A stretch of 64,000 bases of DNA from positions 682,001 through 746,000 of the forward strand of contig JAFREQ010000104.1 in assembly GCA_025331565.1 (NCBI GenBank). The letters run 5' to 3'. The notes below the pieces were generated by a model that had not been told where the DNA came from, did no database searches, and was given only the letters and a program-made list of their open reading frames with translations. The position numbers and the translations under genes are program-made. Shown here piece after piece: positions 38,101-46,465 of this stretch. Numbering within the stretch: position 1 is the first letter of the stretch; the number at the start of each line of letters is the position of its first letter. Source of the stretch: Holacanthus passer (Eukaryota; Chordata; Actinopteri; Pomacanthidae).

Positions 38101-41100
38101 GTTGCAAAAAGAGCCATTTTATGTCATTTGTGCCTCTCCCAGTGGCAACTAGAAGTAAGTATGTTTTGGTATAAAATCAATTATGCGTAATAAACAAAGA
38201 TGTAGCTACACTGAAAACCCTGTTTAACATTTTAATGACTGTAAAAACATCTTTTTTGAATCTCATTACTGGTGTTGCAAAAGGAAAATGAATCAACTGA
38301 AAATAATCTTTTCAATAAGCCAGTGTTGATTTAAGATGCCTTGCTTCTGTGCTTATATAAAAACTGCTCAGAGTACATTAATTTTCATGGCAAAGAACCG
38401 CAGACAAGCCAAGCATGGAAGACCATTTTCATTACTGCTGTTACCACTGGCTTCAGGTGAAGACAGGCAATGGGTGTCTCTGGGTCATTACCTCAGCACT
38501 GCTACCTGAATATGTGATTGCTGCTTAACTTAACCTTTTTTAGGCCATGCTTCTATCAGGCTGTCCTACTAATTGATGTAACTAAGGATGGTTATATAGA
38601 TATCTGTGATTTATAGGTGCACAGTATGTCCTCTCATATTTGTATTCTAGATTAAAAACACAGTCTCTTTGAACATGGGAAGTTTTAGAAGCGCAATTAG
38701 CATGTAAAATTGGACTGACAACACTGACAAAAATAAACACTTTGAAAGAGGCACACAAGGAGAGATTGCATTATTCGAAAATAAAAAGAGGAATCTCCTT
38801 TCATAAATCAGTCTTTTCAAAAACGGAGAAGCCTGCATTTATTCAGCAGAGATTCCTTCAAGGTTTGTTCTAATTCAAGGTTTCTGATGCAGCAATCTTT
38901 CAGACATTAAGTCTGGGTATTCATTCATTATTGTTACTGCCCGACTGAGTGATATAACAAAACCTGTACATGCATAAGCTTGTTCCTCTGGCTCCAGTTA
39001 AAATTTTTACACTTGTACCTGTTTTTAAACCATCAAACTGCTTGAATACTGGTCACAAACCACAGGCACAAAGCATGTTTGCAGACCGTGGAGCAAAGAC
39101 CAAACACTACACTAACTGATCTCTTGAAAAAGACGTAGCAGGTCAGAGAGCCTGCTCTGTGTGCAGTGACACCGGGTTGACACGGTCACTTGTGGCAACC
39201 CTGCCACAGGACAGAGGAACACCATGACATTTAGAGTCATATTTGGCCTTAGTGGTTATGGTCATCCCTTGCAGCGTCCCGTGATCTGCTGAAACTTGGG
39301 AGTCAGCATTTCTTAAATAACCATAGCACTGGCACAGTCTGACCAGCGTGAAGAAACAAAATCCCCTCCCAGTCTCCATTACTTCCCATACCATTCCCAT
39401 AGGGGTCGAGACAGGAGGTAGATTGCAGCCGAGCACAAGAGCAAAACTGACTTGGTGTAAACTGACCTCCTCACTGAAGCCTATAGACTGTCACCGACAA
39501 GTAGGCTACTTAACTGAGGATTGATCTTCATCTGCACAAAAATCTCTGGCATCTGACTTTAAAAAAAAACCAAAACTGTAATTCAAAATCTGGAGAGCTT
39601 AAATTCCAGTAAAAGAGTCAATTGTTTACCTGGAGAAGAAGCCAAAGAGCAAGCAATATTTTCCTGAGAACACTGTTAAACAACTCAACAATTCTCCATT
39701 CTTGCTCTGTCACGCCATCATTTGACAGGCATGACATGGTAATTGTTGCTTTGTTTACCTGGTCGACTCATTATGCAACAACCACAGCAGGTATTTTGTC
39801 TGTCACCAAATCATCAGGTTTCATTTCATTCAGCTTCTTAGCAAAAAAGAAACAGACTTAAGATTAAATAACTAAATGAATCATTATATTCATTACAGTT
39901 GCTTAGAATTCATTCGAGGTCTTAAAATGTAAATGCAACACAGAATAAACTGCCAACCACAAGATGGGTGCTCCTATTGTGATGTATGTCCTTAAGAATG
40001 TGAAATTCATACCCCCATCTTATAATGACCAATCCATTACCTCACCACCAGACAAAAGATGTGAGTTGGGCCAACAAAAGGTTTTAACATTCAAATGGGA
40101 CTGCTCATCTCTCACCAGTATAACACTGCAGTGCCAACACAAGAGATTTATTATCACTTCATATGCAAGCTCTCATGGACTGCCTATGAATGTTAATTGT
40201 ATATTTGAAACAAGCTTAAAATTTCAGTTCAATGCTTGAGCTTATATTTTTTTATTTTGAGAATTTTGCTGCATCTTTCACAAAAAGAAAAGAAAACTGA
40301 GTACTTCTGATTTAAACAATGTGTTTTCCATTACTGTGCTGTAACAACAGTCATCCAGAGACATAATTATAAACTTTTATCTTGACTCTCCATAACCTTC
40401 AGCTTGATGACGCTCGAGTAGCCTTACTCATTTCCTTGCTTATGTCACAGCCAGTAAAAAAAGACAGAGTGCGTTTCTGGGCTGCCGGTCCCGCAGCAGG
40501 AGCTCCAGTTCACTCTGTCCTCAGACACACCAATGGAGGAACCAGCTGACAGTCACGTCTTATACAGGAAGTGTTCAATACACTCAACTATTGCTACTTG
40601 ATGACTGGTGTTGCACAATGTGCCTAAAGAAACACAGTAACAAATACAGCTCATCACAAGATTCTCAGTACAAAAACACTGAAGACTGGGCAGACTAACT
40701 GAATCAGCTTTGCATTCTGGGCCTACATTTAGCATCTGGTTAGTTTACACTGGAATGATAAACAGGCCTGTAAAAATTTCTTGTTCTCTCAAAATGTAGA
40801 ACAATGTAGTGACTTTACAATGACACAAATAAGAGTTTAACCGTTCTAGTTGTTTAGGTTATGATTTAGCAAAGTGATTATGCTGTATACTGGCCTGGAG
40901 CCTGGCTTTTAGCTTCCTTATAAAAGCAGGTGCCTTCCAGAGATATTCCACATTTAGAAACAATGGCAAAACTGGGGTCATAAACATGATCAGCTTTGTC
41001 TGATTACATCCATGACAATGCCACAAACTTTACACTGAAAAGCATGTGTCATTCTGTTGCTCTTCCTCTTCCTTTACCGAGTTTCCAGCTAACTCCTGTT

Positions 41101-44100
41101 GTTGGGTGCCAGCCAGTGTTTGAATTATGAGGACGCCCGAGGGGCTCAGCTCCCCTACAAGCCACACTGAAAGCAATAAGAGCTCAAGTTTGGGTCGGTG
41201 GTGTGTGCAATAGTAATTAGCCCTTCATTTTATTAATACAGTAAATAACATTTCAACCACTACAACATAAGAGAAGCAAACTAACTCTCTACTCTAAATC
41301 ACAGGAGTTGCTGATCGAAGTTGGTCTGAAATTTAACAACAAAATATTACATATAGACTGAATTTCAGAGATCTGTTTGTTTCTTGTTATTTAGCATAGG
41401 GTAGATTTTTGCTATATTTCATGACCCAATGTGAAAACAGAAAAACACTAACACAAACTAATAAGAAACCCAAAGTTCATACTGATGTTAATCTGTCATG
41501 CAACAAACACCTGATCACATTTTTTTCTGCGTAAACAAGGTGAAAATATCTTTTCTCAATCTGTGTTCGTGCACACGTGGTCTGTGTTAGCTGAGGAACT
41601 TAATATATTTGCACTGCTCCATGGTCATATTGTTGGGCTTTCATTGTTGTCTTTGAATTATAATACTCTACTTTTAAATATACATGGCTCTGAGCACTTG
41701 CCGGTGTGGCAGACTGAGGAGACTCCTCTTATGTACACTGACATAATGTAGTGTATATACACATATAATGTAATTAATTTAGCCATGTGACATAACTACG
41801 CATGATTACTGTGTGTCAGATGGGCGGTTTGATTTCATCTGTGATCTTGTGAAGGTGCTGTGACTGGGCTGCAACAGAAGCTGTTAACAGTCATGCTAAC
41901 AGTTTCTATAGGCCTGTGTGGTCCTTATGTGCATCTGATAAAAGAGAAAGTACACTGTCTTGTCACTAATGTCTGTTTGAATGCATAAAGCCAAAATAGT
42001 GCAGATAGCCAAAATGTGATTTGAACGTTTGTGCTAAAATGGTGTGGCACACGTTTATATCACCCTACTGCTCTGAACCTTCACCACAACCCAAGCACCC
42101 ACTACTAAACCATGCAGACATTTGATTACTAAATAGCTCTGATCCAGTCAAACAGAGAGTAAGGGTTTTAACTCGCATAACAAGGAAAAGGTGAGACAGT
42201 AAACATACAGTGAGCAAACCAGCTTTAATGGATTGCGAGTCTGCAAGTCTGTGCAAGAGGCAATGCTCAATAAAAGATGCATCTTTAAACTGTTAAAACA
42301 TGATTCCAACTTGCCTCCCTTGTCACTTTGTGTATAAACCACAAAATGCCCAGCAGACATAATTCCTGTATGAGAAGATGCATTTAGCATGACTTTATGA
42401 ATATGAATAGAATAGTCCTGAAGATTGGGCATCATGCTACTCTTTAAGGAAAGTCTTGTCAATTTTAACTGCTCAATGACAAGACACAAGTATCATCCTG
42501 CCTCCTTATGAAAAATAACAACCTATTCTAAATCATAAGCAACATAAATGAAAAGCAGTGGTACAAATCCCTATGGCTGTATATGCTTTTCCATGTTTTA
42601 GTCTATATAATAATCCAGTTTTAGCTGACATTAGCCCTGGAAGCTGAAACTTACTGTATCTGCTTCATCTAATAAGTTGGATGTTTCAGTAAAAAAAAAA
42701 ACTACCTCTTTTTCTGATTATTCAAAAGCACAAAAATCCCAACTTAAAAAAATGCTTAAGGTTGCAAAAATGGGCAATCAACCAAATGTAAGAACAGTCT
42801 GGATCTTTAAAACACAAAGGCCCTTTAAAAACTCTTTAAACGTTCTTTGCCAACATAACAACTGCAGCTCCAATAAAAGTTGACAGATCACCCTATATTG
42901 ACACTTTCTTCCGTGTGTCACACATTGGCTTAATAAACACTCTTCCTACAACTAGTAGTCCCCCAATTACCTATCACGGTTGTATTGTTCTGGCTTTATC
43001 AGCTGCAGCCCTGCTGCGCACAGCCACCAAAGCTGAAGATAAGGCCCTTTCCTCCTGTGCTGCCAGGTTTTCCCTGTCAAATATTTATAGAAGCTGAAAC
43101 GTTAGATGGCCATCATCAGACTTACAGCTCTCTCCACACAAGAAGGCAAACAAGCAAGCAGGCAGAGCCATTCCAGGGACCAGACCTTGAAATCCACCTC
43201 TTATTTTAAAACGACCACTGACAAGAAAATGTGGTGAATCCAACCTTTTAATAACTTTGACGCACTAGTGAAGCTATCAAGTGAACATGAGCCTGTAGTG
43301 GCAGTGAGGGGGTTGGGAAGGGAGATGGCCATCTTTCTCATGAATACTGGGTACTTTTCCAAATTATTCACCATGTTGTCATTAGATACTCAACCAAGGC
43401 GACGGTTTCCTCCAGTTAACAACTAAAATGAATCAAATTGAGGGAGAAGACAGGGATTATATTTAGCACAACAGTAGCCTTTACCTTTATGTGTGGGCAG
43501 CTGCTGGCTAGTTAAGCTAGCAAAGGGTTTTTTTGACAGCTTAACAAACTTTCTGGAAACATCTGTATACAAGGCAGAAGTTGCTCCATGTTTTCTGTTT
43601 AAATTCTTATATTTTATCATAAACATTCTGGTAAGTTAGCAACCAGTTAAAACAGTTATTTACTCCAACTAAGCAAACAATTAATACAATGAAATAACTA
43701 CCAGGCTTCAGTCTCCAGTAGCACCGAGCTCGATGATAAATGACCGAAGACGGTACTCAACAGTCGGTGTGGAGTGAGTCTGGGTGTAGCTATGAAAGCT
43801 AGCTAACATCCGTGTTAGTCAGCACGGTCAGTCGGTAGCTGTTGATGGTCAAACCGGACACTTAACAAGCCAAACTAGCCTCCACCAGCCTGTGTACGGC
43901 AGCGGCGGCAGACAGCGAAGGGGGGGGGGACCGACCGACCGACCGACCTCAGTCCGCCTGTCACAGCCGCCCGGACGGACTTCAAACGCGAACCAACATG
44001 TCACAGTCACGAAAAGGGCCCGTTTACCTTGCTGCTCTGGTAGCCCTCAAACGCCCTCAGCGCGCTGTCAGTGAGTTTAACGTGGAAGACGGAGACATTG

Positions 44101-44162
44101 CTGCCGTTGCTCACTCTTCCACAGGACAGTCCGTAGCACCGCTCCTCCTTCAGCGCCGCCAT
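12875..44162 (-). CDS. ell: RNA polymerase II elongation factor ELL (12 coding exons)
   Basis: ELL raises the elongation rate of RNA polymerase II by suppressing pausing; it is a nuclear subunit of the super and little elongation complexes and an MLL fusion partner. Coding exons, in order: 44028-44162, 31942-31986, 23378-23499, 21989-22152, 20609-20859, 20356-20480, 16865-16934, 14411-15020, 13894-13960, 13248-13419, 13069-13113, 12875-12979. They join in phase to 636 codons; human ELL has about 620. The start MAALKEERCYGLSCGRVS matches vertebrate ELL. Residues 1 to about 300 form the ELL domain, including the conserved stretches FYLSNVGRDNPQGSFDC and WPGYTEGDQQLLKR. Exon 8 is a Ser/Pro-rich linker with a Lys-rich tract at about 448-482 (K-K-S-K-K-H-K-D-K). 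Residues 530-636 form the occludin-homology domain (NDFNAEYSEYRGLHARIE), ending in E-Y-D-Q-Q-Q-L before TAA. ELL2 and ELL3 are less likely, from the N terminus and the FKBP8 neighbour. Oddities are the weak GTTACA donor of exon 5 and the dinucleotide repeats beside exons 7 and 8. Confidence 0.97.
13961..14410 (-). other. ell: ell intron 8
   Basis: A 450-nt intron whose first tens of bases after the exon 8 donor are a (CA)n tract on the transcribed strand (14370-14401). The remainder shows nothing else. The neighbouring intron 9 (13420-13893) is also featureless. Confidence 0.8.
14370..14401 (-). repeat. Intronic (CA)n tract directly after the ell exon 8 donor
   Basis: On the sense strand a CA repeat begins about 10 nt after the exon 8 5' splice site (GTGGGA). 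CA-rich RNA next to a donor is a known hnRNP L target. Regulation at this particular site is inferred. Confidence 0.85.
15021..16864 (-). other. ell: ell intron 7
   Basis: A 1.84-kb intron holding a perfect 17-bp hairpin (15565-15603). No coding or known repeat signal was otherwise recognised. Confidence 0.75.
15565..15603. repeat. Perfect hairpin, 17-bp arms, 5-nt loop
   Basis: The arm CATCTGAAGTGGGACTG (15565-15581) is the exact reverse complement of CAGTCCCACTTCAGATG (15587-15603), with loop AGTTC. The stem is too short for a typical microRNA precursor. It looks like a young inverted micro-duplication. Confidence 0.9.
16954..16992 (-). repeat. (TG)n tract close to the ell exon 7 acceptor
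   Basis: On the sense strand this reads (TG)n, interrupted once, ending about 18 nt before the exon 7 3' splice site. UG repeats near a 3' splice site are bound by TDP-43 and CELF proteins, as at CFTR exon 9. Exon 7 is 70 nt, so skipping it would shift the reading frame. Confidence 0.85.
19356..19605 (+). mobile_element. tRNA-derived SINE
   Basis: The unit opens with a tRNA-like head (TGGTGGCCTAGTGGTT, an A-box match), carries the body word 'gagcaaggcccttaacccct', and ends 'aaatgcagagaaggaattt' followed by 'ccccaaggggatcaattaag'. This layout is typical of teleost SINEs, and the tail resembles the LINE tails elsewhere in the window. It is moderately diverged and carries no open frame. Confidence 0.75.
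20113..20136 (+). repeat. 24-nt A homopolymer
   Basis: An uninterrupted A-run on the plus strand, T-run in the ell transcript, lying about 220 nt before the exon 6... end of the intron in plus coordinates, that is inside intron 6 shortly after the exon 6 donor on the sense strand. Confidence 0.9.
20860..21988 (-). other. ell: ell intron 4
   Basis: A 1.1-kb intron with no repeat or gene recognised. It ends CACCTCAG directly followed by GTAAGA, the start of exon 5, so the 3' splice site also reads as a 5' splice site. Confidence 0.75.
22153..23377 (-). other. ell: ell intron 3
   Basis: A 1.2-kb intron. The open frame at 22299-22619 (minus) is not a known protein. Nothing else was noted. Confidence 0.7.
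23500..31941 (-). other. ell: ell intron 2
   Basis: An 8.4-kb intron, AT-rich, with short CA/GT runs (28270-28290, 28732-28744, 31652-31673). A 145-codon open frame at 31129-31566 (minus) and several shorter ones match nothing I recognise. A segment near 30005 begins 'gggcttttccattgg', in the style of fish MITE ends, but no partner terminus was found. Confidence 0.65.
32940..33176 (+). mobile_element. MITE-like repeat, copy 2 (left end missing)
   Basis: The right half shares words with the unit at 2672-2976 (GGCAGATTAATC, TTTTTCAGACTAAA) and ends TTTGCAGCCCT, whose reverse complement AGGGCTGCAAA is the terminus style of this family. The matching left terminus is not visible, so the copy seems truncated or decayed. 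Confidence 0.55.
34385..34432 (+). mobile_element. LINE/SINE 3' tail with TTATC units
   Basis: It reads GGAATTTTCCCTGTTGTGGG, then ACAAATAAAGAAATATCTTA. It is the same tail family as 5885-5935 and 60800-60850. The 250 bases to its left may be the 3' UTR of the same element, but I cannot delimit it. Confidence 0.65.
35292..35580. mobile_element. MITE with imperfect terminal inverted repeats
   Basis: The left end CATTTTCATTGCGTGGTAC and the reverse complement of the right end, CATTTCCACTGCATGGTAC, match over about 19 bases with a few mismatches. The unit is 289 bp with no coding capacity. Ends with 'ccatt..atggtac' style words are common in fish DNA-transposon MITEs; superfamily not assigned. 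Confidence 0.65.
36850..37190. repeat. AT-rich dispersed-repeat-like segment
   Basis: Words such as GGTTATTATAGTTGGAAAAC and repeated 'aaaactaaaataaaa' recall the A-rich ends of a common teleost dispersed repeat. Boundaries and class cannot be set by eye. Confidence 0.3.
37580..37867 (+). pseudogene. Probable transposon-derived open frame (95 codons), C-terminal fragment
   Basis: A plus-strand frame inside ell intron 1, opposite in sense to ell. The translation has an acidic run (about 35-39, E-E-E-E-E), then a charged, probably helical C terminus (R-E-D-E-L-L-Q-L-I ... M-E-R-F-F-S-R-L-E-R-L-V) and a normal stop. This resembles the C-terminal tail of Myb/SANT-like proteins carried by fish Harbinger-type transposons. 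A possible splice acceptor (CTGCCTTAG) lies about 60 bases upstream. I see no N-terminal DNA-binding part. It could be an exon of a spliced transposon gene, a fossil, or chance. Confidence 0.35.
43920..43947. repeat. G10 run plus (CCGA)4
   Basis: A run of ten G followed by ACCGACCGACCGACCGACC, in intron 1 about 80 bases beyond the exon 1 donor on the sense strand. The tract should be length-variable. Confidence 0.85.
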
Positions 44163-44168
44163 CTTGCC
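44155..44168 (-). promoter_or_regulatory. YY1-type motif overlapping the ell start codon
   Basis: The minus strand contains CAAGATGGCGGC, in which ATGGCGGC is the ell start (M-A-A). The 14-mer is identical to the one in the dot1l promoter. YY1 sites at or just after the start are common in vertebrate housekeeping genes. Confidence 0.6.
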
Positions 44169-44229
44169 ACCGTTCCCACCACGCGCACGGACGGACGCGC
44201 TCTGTCGTAAACCGAAAACTCCGGTTGAT

Positions 44230-44900
44230 TTTCAATGAATATTCAATGAGCGGACGCTGATGAAGTCACGCTTGTAATATGACAGAAATGCATTGACGTT
44301 ACAGAAAACTTGTCACAAATCAATAATAACAGATATATTATAAATTATTGTTGCGATATCGGCACTATTAATGATCGACTTTTACTGAATTTACAACTTA
44401 ATTTACGCGAATCAGAAAATCAATTTGTTTATGATTTTTTTTAAATAATTCAATTTCATAGTTATGAATGGGGCCAACAATATATATTTTCTGCACATTG
44501 TTAAGGAATAAACATGTTACATCAGTAATACTTAGGAAGATATGTCATCAGATTACGTCAGCGAAACGTCAATGTCTGAAAAAAAAAAAACACCCAATTT
44601 GGGAAAATCCACAAAATTTTGTCATGTGTGGCTGTAAGCAAATAAAACAAGAGAAACTTATCTTAAAAAGAGAATTGTTTGCATAGCGTTGCAAATATGA
44701 CTGCATACATATTAAAGGAAGATATGTCTTTCTACTGCATACAGATATTGCTCAATCACCCAAGGCCAGTTTTATGAGGTATAAATACAAGTGGACCAGG
44801 AACAGAACTTGAAATAGTTGAAAATCACTGGACAACATGTGACTAAATTTCCCCTATCTTATCTTATCTTATACTGGCAGACATTCTGATACAAAAAGGA
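44230..44900. other. Gap between the fkbp8 3' end and the ell promoter
   Basis: About 670 AT-rich bases with no gene. A run of TTATC units (44850-44873) preceded by 'aaatttcccc' looks like another LINE/SINE tail. The two tandem genes are therefore separated by less than 1 kb. Confidence 0.65.
44842..44875 (+). mobile_element. Short LINE/SINE tail remnant
   Basis: CTAAATTTCCCCTATCTTAT continuing with further CTTAT units. It lacks the 'TGTGGGA..AATAAA' middle part of the other tails, so it is a partial match. Confidence 0.45.
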
Positions 44901-44923
44901 GACTGCTTTGATAACAGACACAT

Positions 44924-44929
44924 TTTATT
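44924..44929 (-). terminator. fkbp8: Distal fkbp8 polyadenylation signal
   Basis: Canonical AATAAA on the minus strand, the last one before the ell promoter. An alternative proximal signal sits at 45620-45625. Confidence 0.5.
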
Positions 44930-45534
44930 GTGATGAATATAAAATTAACAAATGCAGGGAATGCCAGGAACCTTTTCATTCGTCACCAGCTGTTAAAGAG
45001 ATTATGTGACGTTTGGCTCTGTAGGCCTACCATCTACTCCGAAGAAGCCACAGATTCAGTTGTGTCACATTAGCTGTATGTAAGAAAGCAAGGATCAACA
45101 ACAGTGGAATAAATAAAACAACTACAGGAACATAATTAAAGGAAACTTCACAGACAAAAAAATGTAGGGGATGAAAAAAAAACCCATACACATGCAACAT
45201 TGTACTTGAAGTGTCATCCTTCGACATTTGGTCTTAATCATCAAAAATTGAGGTATAATTGACTGAAATTGATTAATAAAAATAAACTCTCCTTCAGAAT
45301 TATTCATAAGCATATCACTGAGAAACTCTATGTACCATTCTCTGTCCTCGTCTTAAAGGTAATAACTGCACCTCTATTAACAAGTCATTTTACACATGTT
45401 GAAAGTACAGAATATCAACTTCAGCTGACGCCTCAATGTACTGCGTGTATATAAAAGTGACCAGGAATATACAAACCCTGCAGCATTTAACTGCAATCAA
45501 ATACACAGTCATGTATAAGTATAAACCACCTTTG

Positions 45535-45835
45535 TGAAATGTTACTTTTGTATGTTGACACTGTCCTATAGGCGCTGATTCAACTCCGTTGTACTTTTTG
45601 AAGATGCAGTTTGTTACATTTTATTTAACTGCATTATGTTTTGAGGTGCTTCTTGTCTATGTTAATGAGGTGGATACAATTTTAGAAACGCCTTCCAGTA
45701 TAAAAGCACAACAAACTCCAGTGTCAATACACATCATAGAACTTACTTAACACGCAAACATCTAATGTAAAAACTGACTGTTGCATTGCATCACATTGTA
45801 CAGGTGTTTCTATTTTTCTGGTCACTAAGTGTATG
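45535..45835. mobile_element. Decayed DNA-transposon-like repeat in the fkbp8 3' UTR
   Basis: Its right end reads TGTACAGGTGTTTCTATTTT followed by 'tctggtcactaagtgta'. This is a diverged form of a widespread vertebrate repeat end of the type 'acaggtgtncctaataaagtggccagtgagtgta'. The left boundary is a guess. Confidence 0.4.
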
Positions 45836-46465
45836 AGTAGAGTCTGCAGAAAGGGTCTGAGAGCAAGCACACAAGCCAGCTACCTTGCCATCATGTGGAA
45901 ATAAAATAATAGAGTATCTGCATTACACCAGTCAACATGAAATATTGTACCGTAATTAAAGTGAAACCACATATTCTCTCATGGATAAACCTGCACAATC
46001 TGACAAATGAACTATAGCATAACATAGGACCATATCACAATAGCTATTTTTTTTTAAATGGGAAAAATATTTTTAAATAGCTCCTATCTGAATCTATGGT
46101 AAATATTTTTTATTTTGATTCTCAAATAATACATTTCCAACACTAACTACCAAAGACAAAAACAATGGCAGCAAAAAAATCCAAACAAACAAAAAAAACA
46201 GTGTCTGGCAATGTGACAGATATGCTCAAACCTACACATTATAAGGTTGGAAATACATCTCCCATTTACAAATACTGATGTTTTATTATTTGTCACATAT
46301 CGTTCTCAAACATAGCAGAGAAAGGAGAGTGACAGTGAAGAGGCGACTGACCGACTGGCATTTCCAGCCCCTTTGACCGAAGGTCAGAAGGCACTGCCAG
46401 ATGTGCTTCTGTGTTTAGGCACTCACATCGCAGCGGATTGGTCAGGCCATCACTACAGGCTTGGT

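Larger units (their letters stand above)
31987..44027 (-). other. ell: ell intron 1
   Basis: A 12.0-kb intron carrying a MITE-like copy (32940-33176), a LINE/SINE tail (34385-34432), a TIR-bearing MITE (35292-35580), AT-rich repeat-like sequence near 36850-37190, and a 95-codon transposon-style open frame (37580-37867). The part next to exon 1 (from about 43480) is promoter-like. Elsewhere nothing specific was seen. Confidence 0.7.
43480..44260 (-). promoter_or_regulatory. ell: ell promoter and 5' UTR region
   Basis: A CpG-rich stretch around ell exon 1 (start codon 44162). It contains GCTAGC/GCTAAC words (43505-43520, 43798-43806), a G10 run followed by four CCGA units (43920-43947), and the YY1-type motif overlapping the ATG. 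Upstream of the ATG the GC-rich part ends at about 44220, so the transcription start is probably between 44165 and 44225. Sequence below 44028 is the 5' part of intron 1. Confidence 0.6.
44905..46465 (-). other. fkbp8: fkbp8 3' UTR
   Basis: The stretch from the fkbp8 stop to an AATAAA on the minus strand at 44924-44929, about 1.5 kb. A second AATAAA at 45620-45625 would give a UTR of roughly 0.85 kb. The UTR includes a diverged DNA-transposon-like end near 45780-45835. Which signal is used is not decidable from sequence. Confidence 0.6.

Noticed and set aside
39964..40239. 91-codon plus-strand frame in ell intron 1
   Set aside because: No recognisable motif or splice context; composition typical of random AT-rich sequence.
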